Positions 12,701-24,058 of a DNA stretch of 64,000 nucleotides are shown here, piece by piece; positions within the stretch are counted from its first letter, which is position 1; every line of letters starts with the position of its first letter. Source of the stretch: Daphnia carinata (taxonomy: Eukaryota; Arthropoda; Branchiopoda; Diplostraca; Daphniidae). Position numbers and translations under genes: made by a program. Where the stretch lies: the NCBI RefSeq assembly GCF_022539665.2, contig NC_081337.1, forward strand, positions 9,152,679 through 9,216,678, given 5' to 3'. The notes under the pieces were generated by a model, which saw nothing but the letters and a program-made list of their open reading frames with translations, was not told where the DNA came from and did no database searches.

Positions 12701-15700
12701 TACTTTCCCCGCACAACCATCTTCGATGAATATAATGGCCTTGTCAATCCAAGAGTCACTCCGTTTTGATCCGTTGCCAACAGATTCATCCGGGCATTTA
12801 CATCAAAAGTTTTCCTCGCGAAATGTGTGCCACCAACTACCCGACGCGCTCTTTTCCCAAGCTATATACATGCGCTTCTTGGTTTTCATCGATCAGTTTC
12901 TAAAATAGTGAGTATGCCCTCTTGAAATGGCTCGTTGTCGTAATGCTGGCGTGTAATAACGCGGTCTCGCATTTTAGCCTTTAAACACCGTACACCCAAG
13001 AGCGTCAGTTTAAGCGGTTAATCGATCATGATCGTGTTTGAACCAAAAGTCGACAGAGCACGAAAATATAGACTAGGCCACGTACATACTGTACTTTCCT
13101 TTTTTTTTTATGTAATGTTTAACGAACAAGAGCGGGCTGACCTTCAACGAAGTTTACTTTTAAATCTGACACCAAGACGCTCATTTAAAACAGCGAATCA
13201 CACCAAAACTATGTAGTTACCGAAAGAAAGAGAGAAAAAAAGCAGCTAAAATGGAAAGGCAAAACTGGATTTTTTAGCACGAAATATTTTATTTCTCATG
13301 GGTTTCTGTGTAATTGGAATTGATCGTCAGGTGATGGAACCACGCCCGGCGGGGCACGTTACCGTAACTCGGTCACAAATCCTAGGTAATATGTGCTGCA
13401 ATGTAAGCAATCCTATTTGACCAATGTTGCCATGCAAAAAAAAAAAAATAGAAAAAGAAATTTGAATAAAAAAAAAAAAAGGAAATAATAATTACGAAAT
13501 TTGACATACAGAAATTAATGCTGCGTCAAACTGCACAGAATTAAGAGGCATATCAGACGTTGTTCTGTTCCCGCTCCATTATTGACAAGTGCTACCGATC
13601 AATACACTTCTCGGTAGCAAGTGTGCCTTATGAGCTAATCTGAAGAAGCCCTTTTTTTCCTCAGCTAGCGACAGGGCCATTGAAGATAGGGACGGTTCAA
13701 TCAACTCGTCACTTCCTTCCTTTGAGAGGGAAACAGAGGAGTGCGCTTAGCCTCCATGGCCGTTTCATTCGTACAGTCATAGCCATTATCCATTTTTTAC
13801 GATCACGAACCAAATAATAGCCGAAAAGAAATTGGGAGAGGAACGACGAAAGATTATTAAGGGAAAGAAGAAGGACGAGGTAAAAAATAATCGCTGTCAG
13901 ATATTATAAAGAGGCTGTAACTGCAATAGATCTTCGCTTTGCTCTTCATCTTTTTGGTCTCCCCGTTCATGGCTTTCCTTCCCATAACGGCCTTAACGCT
14001 TTGTACGTAAAAGTTTTTTTCTTCCAGCAATTCTGGGGGTAAAAAAAAGTAGATGACGAGGGAAACAAAAACGCGATTGAACTGCCGAATGATAAAGGCA
14101 GAGAAATGAGACCACCCGGATCAGAAGGACGTTGTCTCTAAGCTTTATTTCGGGATACGCGAGGCTTCGTTTCTAAGGGCCAGCTTTACAAGAGATAATA
14201 TTTTTAGTGATCGACAATGTCGTCGTTGGATTCCAGCTTTCAGGTAAGCGAAATATTTTATCGACTTCCACGTATTTTGCCTCTGGAGTTTGGTTTCCTA
14301 AACCTTGGGAGACACAAGAACGCCAACGCGCGTTCCTAGGATTGCACACGACCTTTAAAAAAGTAAATGGAAATTGTACAAAACATATTTTTTTGTTCGT
14401 TAATATGGAAGTCTAAAACAAACATCGGAATCTTGAAACAAAGGATCGCATCCTTTGTTTCAAGTTGTATTGTAACGTTCTCCAAACTTCATGGCATGTT
14501 GTCACTAACATACCGCAAACTTCCATATTGTTAGTTATGGTTACTCAGTCGAATGTGTCTTTTTACTTTGGTTTTAATTTCAAGGGCTTAGCTTGTATAT
14601 TAAAGTGTAATGGTGCCCATAAAGTCGTTTAGAATTCATAAAATAGTATTTCGGTGGACTCATTACACAGTTCGGTGATCTGGACGTTACGATTCGGTGA
14701 CGGCCAACTATATACGTTCCCTTAGTGGGTGTTTTTCCTATGTCCACTTCTCTGAGCACTTTGAAATCTGGCACAGTTAGAGCTTGAGCAAACATGGGAA
14801 TTTCTCAACGTTTATTGTACATCAAGCATACAGTCCAGTTCTCCAACGAAAAAACTTGTGATGACTAATTACGAGACTCTCCCAAATCTAATCAAATCGG
14901 CATCCATTGTTGACGCACAATTTAATTGTTTGTGTCGTTCGCGAATTGTTCAGAAGTTGCCAGATTCTGCAAGACCATGAAATTCATTTACAATTTTTCT
15001 TGCATGAAAATTTGTAGGCAAATAAGTTGCAACGCTGTGAGGTAAACAAAAATCAGCCTCTGGCAATTTTAACTGTTTTGCAAATGTCTGCACTTCTTCA
15101 CAATTAGGGAGCCTCGTTGCTTATCAGTGGGAATTTCCCACCTTCTTCCTTTCAAGACAACATCGTCGTGGGATAGTGAAAAAAAAAATGTGAGTTGAAA
15201 GTGGTGTTTTTCTTGGCAAATAATGAATGTCTTGTCATTGTTGTGTACAGCAAGAGGTGTTACGAATGGACTGTTATTACGATTTTGATTTATGTTTGTT
15301 GTAGGTGAGGGATCGAGAAATCGGCCCAGTATCGATGTTTTTGCACTTGTGGCGATTCCATGACGTGCATGTTTCACTGTTACGTCATATTGTTGCTTCG
15401 ACCTTCGAGCAAGAATTTAAAGTGACCACTGTTACAGGTAAGAACCCGCTGCTTTATACGTTGTCACCCACACGCTTTTCGTTGTCAAGGAGCTAAGCTG
15501 AGCTTTCCAACATTTGTGACACATTTACTGTGAGAAAATCCTTGCTGCAGCTATTTATGGCTGCTTTAGTGATGTTATTTATTACCACATTCATGGCACT
15601 CACTTGATCGAATTTACCTAGAACAATACTGTGCAACTTCCCTGCTTTGTTTCTGGGACCTGTTAACAGCCAGTTGTAGTCCATAAAACGTGATTGCACG

Positions 15701-18286
15701 ATCTGTTCTCAGAATTTGGTACATAAGTAAGCCTTTGTTTCAAACAATCGACCTTAATCGTAAATCAATCGAGGTTACAACGATTTTCTATTTCATCTCG
15801 ATTTCCTGCTTTGATTGTCAAGAAAAGAAATTAATTGAAAGCCTTTGAAATTTCTTGTCTAATATGGCTTTCCGGTGAAGGAACGAGAGCATTTCATCGT
15901 TGGGCCAATGCTCCATCGTGGAAAAAGCAGGCCACAATATTTGTATTTAGATTTCGATATAAAGGAAAACTTTCCCCGCTTGTCGCCACTTGAAAAAAGA
16001 AAAAAGAGGCAAGGATCTTGTTTTTCTTGTAAGGCTTGACGCAAGGCAGGTTTGCAAAAATGTCTACAAAACAATGAAGAAATGTGGCGTGGGCAACTGT
16101 GTAGTGTTGTTGTAAACGTGGTATTCTCTTGCCGATATTGGGGTGGCGTTGGAGTTTGCTTTCAAACTGCGGTTGCATGGAAAAGAATAATTTTGGTTTT
16201 CAATATTCGTTGTTTGAGAGCAATGACTGGCAACTATTGGCACTTCTCTAATTAAACTTGGTCATAATGGACTATCTAACCATTATTCGAGCGATTATTT
16301 GGCGAGACTGTGACGCCCATTAGCTAACGTTTTTCCATGCAGCTAAATTGTGGTTAAAACGAAAAAAAAGAATTGAATGAAGAAATTGACCAACGCTTTC
16401 CATTTTCAACCCTTTTTTCTCTTTTATGTTGATGATACTCGCAAATCTAAACGTTCTTTTAATAGATTGCCCTTTTCAATTGGGAACGTATGGATTTCCA
16501 GCATCTAGAAACTTGTTTGTAATTACTTCGTTTCGATAACAGTAGACCAACAAATCTCTACGCGTAATCCTTATCTGTTAAGCTTAAGTTTAATCAGGTT
16601 CGGGCCCAACCTTGTAACGAATTACATGGCAATTGCAATACATTCTATTAGGGAACGGCATTTCCTTTAGCTGTATATCTAAATACTGACAAAAAAAAAA
16701 TCAATGTCTTTAAGATATGTAACGTTCGACCTACACCGCTTATCGTGATTTACTTTCTTTTTTTTCTTTTTTTCACGGAGAAAATTCTAAAAGAACCAGT
16801 GTTTCAGTCATTGTTGTTTATGCCCAAACTGAATCGGAGAATGTCCCTAATTCTACGCCCCTCATGTAACCTGTGCTCCTTGAAACTACGTTACCCCGCC
16901 TTTGATCTGATTTTTTTTTTTTCCCTCAGCTCTACCTTTGGTTGGGAAATTACTATGTGGATGGAATTCCGACAGTTATTAGGCGCAGGGAGATGTAATT
17001 TCGCAGAATGAAATTGGTTCATCCGGTCTGAGCGTGGGAATGCCCCTCGTGTAAATTTTATTTATTCTTTTTATGAGAATGTACGCAAACAGTTCAAAAG
17101 ACCAATTTTTATGTAGGTTAATGTAACGGTAAAAATCCATGTGAAGGCACGCTTTATTTTTTATGAAAGGCATTTCTTTTTATTAACATTCCTTATTATT
17201 ATGTCTTAGTAACCAGAGCAACCGCACGTGGAGCTTAATAAGGAGTTTGTTGGTTTTCAGAGAGTCTTCTCTGGAAATAAAGTTTGTGACCTTCGATAGC
17301 GAGACACACCCATCCCTTGAATAATTCGGTAACGAAGTAGCCATTGTCGTTTTTTAAGTTATCGCACCACTCCGTCTACATCTGATCGTTGATTGTTTTT
17401 GTTGTTAACAAACGCTTTCGTTTTTTTTTTTTGAGACATTCTTTTTGTTTTACATGCCTTGATTTAAAAAAAAAGGGAGATTCGACATCATGTATGACCT
17501 TATTTTTATGTCCGTGAAGTCCTCTTCCGTGTCTAACTTCTTACCTCTCATTCAGTTCATAACTTGTTTGCATAGATGCTCGCGGCTAGGGCGTATAATC
17601 AGCGCTCAGCAGCAACTAATAAGGAATGCGCGTGATTCTTTGGACATCTATTTCTTCAAAAAAAACGAGAACGCTTATTTTCTTGGTTGTTTTCACGTGC
17701 GTGTTAACAGTTGAGAAGGTTGTTCATATATCACTTGATCCCGAGGCGAAGGCGAGTCGTCATTCTGTGATTGCTTTTCCGTCGTTCTCTGCCCCATCAC
17801 TTCCATGTTCGCTCTCTTGCTTCTCTGCTTCATGCATCTCGGTCTCTTATTGCGACGGTGCAGTTTTTGCAGATGGTCACGACCGTTTCGACTGTGTGAT
17901 TAGGGATCTCACGATAGTAGAAAGATCGGCCTTGGCGTTTTGAATTGTATGGCCTTGGCAGCGTGAAGGGAGGTAACAGAGATGCCCTTTTTTTTCGTTA
18001 CACCGCAACAGACAAAAGAATAGTAAAACAAAAAACCTTGGGTAAAGCAAATGCCGAACTTTCCATACCGAGGAGGTCTTCGTCCCAGCAACCCAAAGGC
18101 GTTAGCCTAGTCCACTTTCACTACACAGGATAGAGCTGCCAGATCTCCGCTGCGTCTCGGTCATTTGATTGTTTGTCATTCCGCGGGCTTCGTCACGAAC
18201 AGTCGCGCCCATTGAAAGTGAAATAGGTGCTCTGTGTGTTTTACTGCCTTGCCGACTAACCGGATTATTTCTATTCATCCACCATT
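9792..18286. other. Gene-poor intergenic region
   Basis: About 8.5 kb between two plus-strand genes. I read both strands and found no frame with domain motifs or a credible multi-exon model. Open frames are short and often built on T-rich low-complexity DNA, for example the CT-repeat at 10141-10155. The first few hundred bases should contain the 3' UTR of the glucuronyltransferase. The last stretch should hold the promoter and 5' UTR of the secreted repeat protein; no clear TATA box is visible. Non-coding RNA genes cannot be excluded by eye. Confidence 0.5.
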
Positions 18287-19891
18287 ATGAAACTAACCGC
18301 CATCCTAATCGTTGTTTCGTCATTTGTGATTGTTTTGGCCCAATCTGACCGGCAAAGGACTAGAGCTGTTTCCAGAGGTGAGATCACATTTAATGGCAAT
18401 GCTAATTTCGGCGAGACATCTAGAATTAGATCTAGAGGAGGCGCCGAGGTTAGAAGTAGTAGAAGGGTTGATGCTAAACCCAATAGCGAAGCTAAGCCGA
18501 GATTTATCTCTAAATCTAGAGACACTAGAATCGAACCCAAACCTAATGTCCAAGCTAAACCTAACTCAGAAGCTAAACCAAGATTCGTAGCTAAACCTAG
18601 AGAAACTAGGGTGGAAGCTAAACCTATTAGAGTCGAACCTAAACCTAATATCGAGTCCAAACCAAGATTCACTGTTAAACCTAAAGCCGAAGACAGACCG
18701 AAGCCAACCTTCGAAGTGAAACCTAAAGTCGAAGAAAGGTTTACTGACAAGGAAACCTTTATTGAAGAAGATATTCCTAAAGCTAAAGAAAATCCTAGCC
18801 TCGAAACCGAAGGTAAACCATCGATCGATGTCGATGACAACACTGTGACAGGTAAGTTGCTTTTTTTGCCAATTTTTTGAAGGTAAGTTAGAAACTTTTA
18901 AAACTTACTTTCATGTTTCTATTTTTCGCAGGTAACCCGATGACTGAAATCAGAAGTAACGGTATGACAGGTTAGTTTTCTTTGCCAAAATGCTTTTTTC
19001 AAATTAATTTCAACTAACATATTATGTTTCCTCTTTTATGTTCCTCGATGCGCCAACATTAAGCTTCACCGTTCGCTGATGTAAATGGCAACACAGTGGA
19101 AGGTTAGTTTATTTTTAAACGTTTAGCTAACCTCGATACGATTTTATATCACGATTTTTTTACTCCACCAGCCAATGCCACCAATTGCCAACAAAATGAT
19201 CTGCTCAACCGGCTGCTACTTCGAGTGTTGTTATCTTCTATGACTACAACAACCCAGAATCCTTTGATGGAGAATATTAATCGTCTTTTCAACATAAATC
19301 CGACTACTACAAGTCCGACAACGGTGATTACTTCCACTGCCGTATCCACGGTTACGCAGCTCTTCTCTACCATTGTCAATGTACGAAATATCCCCCCTCT
19401 CCACCTCCAAAACATAAGCTTTTTTATTTTTCGAATGGATTAATCCTTATTGCTTCATGAACTGTAATAGGTGATGTTTAGGAACAGGAAACTTCCAACC
19501 ACCATTTACTCCAGTTCAACCTTAGTTGTGACGGAGATCCAAACAGTGACATCAACCCTGTCGTCGCAGAATCCTTCCGCCTTATTCCGTTTCAAAAGAG
19601 ATAGCGAAGTTACTGAGGAAAATCAACTCCAGTCTTCACTTCTTGAATCTAACTCAATCTCCAAGTTGAATATCGAACCCACTCAGCCATTGCCATCTGC
19701 TGACGTCGTATACTCGCGTGATGATATGGAACCGGCCATTGACATTGGTACGTATAATCTTCTACTACGGAATAGCACACGAATATTCATGGGATTTTTG
19801 AATAGATCGCCTAATGACTGCGCTTAATCACCCCGAAATCCGCGATGCCTGGAATCGGTTTTTGCAAGTGCTGTCTAGATTTCTGGAATGA
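18287..19891 (+). CDS. Secreted Lys/Pro-rich repeat protein of unknown function
   Basis: I do not recognise this protein. My model has six exons: 18287-18851, 18932-18970, 19064-19102, 19172-19380, 19471-19747 and 19806-19891. It gives 404 aa and reads through with consistent phases to TGA. It opens with a clean signal peptide (MKLTAILIVVSSFVIVLAQ), so it is probably secreted or an extracellular matrix or cuticle component. Residues about 60-150 are a degenerate repeat with a core like EAKPRF-x2-K-x-R-x-TR-x-E-x-KP, rich in Lys, Pro, Glu and Arg. Exons 2 and 3 are each exactly 39 bases, phase 1-1, and resemble the last 13 codons of exon 1. The later part is Thr/Ser-rich (TTTSPTTVITSTAVSTVT) and has a basic FRFKRD site that could be cleaved. 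The C-terminus is a short amphipathic-looking segment. The acceptor of exon 3 is weak. Function unknown. Confidence 0.75.
18463..18735 (+). repeat. In-frame degenerate tandem repeat coding KP-rich units
   Basis: Within exon 1 of the secreted protein, short units built around GAAGCTAAACC / CCTAAACCTAA-like words recur in frame. They encode alternating AKPNSEAKPRF and RxETRVEAKP-type segments. The repeated Lys-Pro words are also open on the opposite strand, which produces a long but meaningless antisense frame. Confidence 0.8.
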
Positions 19892-20844
19892 AGCGCATCC
19901 ACAATAGTGGAACATTTCCACGCAAACAAACACTATATAAAAGACAAAAAAAAAAAAAAAAAAAGAAATCAGAAAAAAGACGTTGAAAATCAAAATAGAG
20001 ATGATAAAAATTATTGCTAAAGCGATGGAAAATAGTATGTAGAATGTTTCTATGTCGCCTGTAATCATGGACGTAATATTGTCGACGTAATCCTGTTGTC
20101 CACCCAGCACAAGCGACATTTGTGAGGAAACTCTTTTGTTGTACATAACTTTCATTCATCCTGACCTTTTGCTCCTTTCCTAATTATGTTGGTGGAGGTC
20201 CACCTTCTAGGTCAGCAGAGCATTTTGGTGGCCCTTCTCCAAATTCAAATCAGGGGGGCGGGGCCAAGTACTTTCATTGTTATGTTATCCTTTTTTCAGT
20301 CTCTCCGAATCATTGATAAAACTAATTTTTTTTGCACTTCAAACAACAACAACTCAATTGAAAGCCCACCATTCTACAAATGATGCTGGTGGACGTCAAA
20401 TAGCAGTAAATAAATTCACAAGGGAAAGTTCCCTAAGCACTAAGACTCCAATGTTTCATGTAAACATTTAAATGTTTTGAAAAAAGTTTTTTTTTGGTAT
20501 TGTCTTTCGGCATTCACATCTCAGTTTTAGTGGCAACCTCTGACTGCTGAAAATAACAGGAACAGTGGCAGAGTAGAAACACTTGGATAAAAAACTTCAA
20601 ACTATCCAAATCAGCGTTCAATTTTAGTTATACTATGTAATTTTTGTTGAATTTCAAAGAATGTTGTTTTTGGCCGATTTGGACAAAAATGGGAAGGCTA
20701 TACCCTTCTCACTTTTTTAGTTTTGGCCAAAATTGATGTAAAATACATAATTCCATGCAAAATTGTACGAAAATCATATACAGTATATCAAGTTTTTTTT
20801 TCATAGGGCGTAAAGTTTTGAATAAATCGTAAAAAACAACTAAC
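19892..20844. other. 3' flank of the secreted-protein gene
   Basis: Non-coding as far as I can tell. It contains a long A run at 19948-19964 and a possible polyadenylation signal AATAAA at 20409-20414, about 520 bases past the stop. From about 20600 it becomes AT-rich and starts to share wording (for example a GGGAAGGCTATA-like block at 20690-20701) with the fold-back cluster at 25.7-27.4 kb. The repeat island may therefore begin here. Confidence 0.45.
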
Positions 20845-21011
20845 CTATGGCAATCCGTTTTACCCCCCCCCCCCCCCCAAAAAAAAAAAAAAAATATCGG
20901 TTTTTTTTTCTATTTCACTGCTATCGCCATCTACCGGTGGGTAGCAGTAAAACAGAAAGTAAGGCCGATATTTTTTTGGGGGGGAGGGGAGGGTAATACG
21001 GGTTGCCATAG
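20845..21011. repeat. Small hairpin (MITE-like) element, copy a
   Basis: Terminal inverted sequence CTATGGCAATCCGTTTTACC at the left, and its inexact reverse complement ending GGGTTGCCATAG at the right. The centre is a strong palindrome around TATCGCCATCTACCGGTGGG, flanked by a long C/A run on the left and a G-rich run on the right. The C-run and G-run can pair, so the whole unit can fold into one hairpin. Relatives lie at 25315-25414, 27443-27595 and 32029-32216. Confidence 0.8.
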
Positions 21012-22330
21012 ATTGCATCAAACTTACCCATTTGGCAACCCAGGTGTGGATATGTTTTTCTTTGATAATTATTTTATTTTGCTACTATGCTTGGTAAACT
21101 GCAATCATGCCCAATATTTTTGCCTTTGCATTTTAGGTCTACTCTTAGGTGATGTATACCTGATCCTGTGTTTTAAAGTGATCTGCTTTCACAGCTGCAT
21201 TTCTGTGTTCTTTTCTGTTGGTCTATGGTTCTGAATTGAGGCAAGTATATCTATTATGCTATGTTACTAAGTACTATAGGGAAGGGAATAACTGAAGTTG
21301 ATTGAGATCTATTCTGATTCTCCTGATATCTATCTCAACAGGTTTTTATTTGCTTTTCAACATCCATTTCATAGTGGGATGTGTGGCTTTGATTAATATT
21401 GCCATAAAGACTGCCGAAAATGGGTGTGGTACGGAAACCCAGAAATGGCATGAGTTCAACATCAAACATGGATTAGGTACTTCTCGGTTTTTTGTCTATC
21501 GAAAAAGTATTTTTAATGCTATTATTTTGCATTCACAGAATTTTAGCGGGGTATCAAGTCAAGTCTGGAAGTGTTACAGGATGGAAGAGTGAGCCTACAG
21601 TTGAAAAAACACAGAGTGCATTACCATTAAGGTATGAGGTACAGTAATAGAGTATGCACATTGTCTAATGAGAAGTACCATCTTGTGTAAATGAATCTTG
21701 TGTAACAGCAATCCTTTATAGTTCTGTCACAGCTAGAAGCCTCAAATAATTCTGCTTCTCTTGCTAAAGAACAACTTGTCCTTTACGTTCAGAGTGTTGG
21801 TGAAGCTGGGTACTTAAATGGCCCTAAAGATGTTTAACTTCGCTGGCGTTGCAGCGGTGAACATCATATATGGACTCCTTAGGTATGAAAGGAATTTTCT
21901 TGAAAAATTTTTGAATTTATGACGAAGCATTTCTCCTCCTTTTTGCCAACTATGTCTAATCAACAAAAAAAAAATTTATCCAATAGGAAAGGATTTTCAG
22001 CATACTGGGAACACAACTATCAACAATGCAACATTCTACGGGTGCTAATTTTATCATTCAAGAGCCTTATACAATGATTTTCATCTGCAATTTGTATGTC
22101 CTATCCCAAGCTTCTTCCAGAAGTTGAATCTATAAGTCATGTAAGTCACATGAGCAACTATTGAGATGCTTAATGGTGTTGTTTTTCTTTTCCCAATATA
22201 GGTTCATAGTAACATTGGATCTGAAAAGATTCTTGGTTGGGGCAAGACACTGAATAAATTGTAATGATTGGATGGATGACGTGACATTTCTATACTTCAT
22301 TCGGATTCCCGAGACGGTATTTTATATTTA
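21012..22330 (+). pseudogene. Segment A, copy 1: gene-like exon fragments of unknown origin
   Basis: Non-palindromic segment present three times in the window. It contains several stretches that look like exons because they are bounded by good acceptors and donors. One follows TATCTCAACAG at 21342 and encodes a hydrophobic stretch FNIHFIVGCVALINIAIKT; it ends before GTACTTCT near 21478. One at about 21720-21838 encodes LSQLEASNNSASLAKEQLVL and ends GYLNGPKDV then stop. A last piece after CCCAATATAG at 22201 reads SEKILGWGKTLNKL then stop. I could not join them into one continuous frame and do not recognise the protein. Most likely a captured or decayed gene carried by the repeat. Confidence 0.45.
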
Positions 22331-23040
22331 AAAAATTGAAGTGCATATCTGGGCTCCCTTCCTTTCCGTAGCCCCGTTTCCCCTTGACTTGTAATAAGCC
22401 CGTAGGGGGTCATGCCCCTACTGTACGGTATATATAAAAATAACATATACCGAGGTTTGGAGGGCTCTGGCCGGAAAGGGGACGTGGGGTGCTGCTTAGT
22501 CCGATGATGTGTTCACGGAGGGCTCTGTGGCTACCCACAAATCCGAACTAAAGGTTAATCGCTCCTGTAAAAATGTTCCAAATCTTCAGCTCTTCTTCCG
22601 GCTTCTCTTAGCCAATCACCGGGTAATCTCCCCGGTGGGTCAACAAGGCAGTGTCCCCCCCTGCCTGGGTTGACGGCAACTTTTGAAAGGGCTATTGTGC
22701 CCTTTTAAAGTTGCAAAAATAATTGTAACGTGCAGAGAATTGTCAATAAAATTTTTTTTTTTTAATTTTTTTCCAAAAATTCGTTTCTTTCATTGTCTGT
22801 GTTCGCTGTGGTCATTCATTACACTTATCAACTTTTTTTTTATTTGGCTTGCTCATTTCATATTTATTATTTTTGCCACCGTGAGGTTAGCATTATATCC
22901 ATAGGTTTATTGTTTATTTGTAAGTATTCAATTATTTTCCATTACACTCTTTGAATTCTTCAACTTAGATTCAAGGAACACCGTGTAATACCTGGATTTT
23001 TTTTTGACGTAATTTTGAATTTGTATTTTATTTAACTCGC

Positions 23041-23101
23041 ATGGGAACCGATCCCCAGACATTCAGCGTGCAACGCCGATGCTCTAACATTGAGCCACGA
23101 G
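23041..23101 (-). repeat. tRNA-like module, inner end of left arm (copy 1)
   Basis: On the minus strand it reads GGCTCAATGTTAGAGCATCGG (D-arm/A-box-like) and later GGGGATCGGTTCCC (T-arm/B-box-like). The D-arm GCTC/GAGC pairing is present. There is no convincing acceptor stem and the T-arm is degenerate, so I read it as a tRNA-derived promoter head or tRNA relic rather than a working tRNA gene. It faces away from the matching module in the right arm. Confidence 0.5.
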
Positions 23102-23386
23102 ATATATCTAAATATTTTATTATCGCATATCATATGTTATCGTCTAGGATGTTTATGCAGTCTTTCACAACTATATGTTTATCTTTCTATTGCTTTCATA
23201 AGGTTCATAGCTCTGTCGTAGAGCCTTGAGCTGCGATACCTGTTACACTGGGTTCAAACCTCAGTAAATGTATAAATGAAGTAGAATAAATGTAGAAGAG
23301 TATATTGCAGAATTGCATTTCAGTTTTATTCTCAGTGTAAATGCAAGTCCACAAGTGACTAGAAAAAAGCCAACTTGACATCATAT

Positions 23387-23455
23387 GATTCATGGCTCAT
23401 TGGTAGAGCATCGGCGCGGTATGCCGAACATCCAGGGTTCGATCCCTGGATAATA
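23387..23455 (+). repeat. tRNA-like module, inner end of right arm (copy 1)
   Basis: Contains GCTCATTGGTAGAGC (D-arm with A-box character), a CGGC/GCCG anticodon-stem-like pair with a 7-base loop, and a perfect T-arm CCAGGGTTCGATCCCTGG with a canonical B box. The acceptor stem is poor and the loop lacks the usual U33. It is therefore likely a tRNA-derived Pol III head of a SINE-like unit rather than a functional tRNA. The body runs rightward to 24058. Confidence 0.6.
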
Positions 23456-24058
23456 ATAGAATGATTACAGATAAACGATAAACCAATGGAAACAATGCTT
23501 ACCATCAAAGGTTGCATAAATAATACAGGTGAATTGAGCAAGCTAAATAAAAAAAAAGTTGATAAGTGTAATGAATGACCACAGCGAACACAGGCAATGA
23601 AAGAAACAAATTTTGGAAAAAAATTAAAAAAAAAAATTTTTATTGACAATTCTCTGCACGTTACAATTATTTTTGCAACTTTAAAAAGGCACAATAGCCC
23701 TTTCAAAAGTTGCCGTCAACCCAGGCAGGGGGAGACACTGCCTTGTTGACCCACCGGGGAGATTACCCGGTGATTGGCTAAGAGAAGCCGGAAGAAGAGC
23801 TGAAGATTTGGAACATTTTTACAGGAGCGATTAACCTTTAGTTCGGATTTGTGGGTAGCCACAGAGCCCTCCGTGAACACATCATCGGACTAAGCAGCAC
23901 CCCACGTCCCCTTTCCGGCCAGAGCCCTCCAAACCTCGGTATATGTTGTTTTTATATATACCGTACAGTAGGGGCATGACCCCCTACGGGCTTATTACGA
24001 GTCAAGGGGAAACGGGGCTACGGAAAGGAAGGGAGCCCAGATATGCACTTCAATTTTT

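Larger units (their letters stand above)
20845..24058. mobile_element. Fold-back element, copy 1 (truncated)
   Basis: Composite repeat seen again at 27443-32216. Order: border hairpin (20845-21011), gene-like segment A (21012-22330), then a palindromic block (22331-24058) whose two arms are inverted copies of each other around a central loop. Unlike copy 2, the inverted second segment A and second border hairpin are missing: sequence identity stops just after the outer arm end near 24058. I saw no transposase frame. Whether it is a mobile element or a product of segmental inversion and duplication is open. Confidence 0.75.
22331..24058. repeat. Palindromic block B, copy 1 (head-to-head arms)
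   Basis: The left arm (about 22331-23105) and right arm (about 23385-24058) are inverted copies. Outer ends share TTGAAGTGCATATCTGGGC. They then share a GC-rich part with the TATATAAA-containing hairpin, the block CACCGGGTAATCTCCCCGGT, an AT-rich part, and a tRNA-like module at the inner end. The left arm carries roughly 100 extra bases near 22940-23040. No protein of note is encoded; the open frames are AT-rich and repeat in both arms. Confidence 0.8.

Noticed and set aside
18271-18843. 190-codon minus-strand frame rich in Leu/Gly/Ser opposite exon 1 of the secreted protein
   Set aside because: It is the mirror of the in-frame KP repeat on the plus strand; the plus strand has the signal peptide and consistent splicing.
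22683-22904. 73-codon hydrophobic frame in the arm of block B, repeated at 29244 and inverted at 23706 and 30281
   Set aside because: Its Phe/Ile content comes from T-rich DNA and its length varies among the copies; no evidence of selection for protein.
23387-23455. Functional tRNA gene
   Set aside because: The T-arm and D-arm are good, but there is no convincing acceptor stem, the anticodon loop is atypical, and it lies inside a repeated palindrome with a partly deleted copy at 29951-30008.
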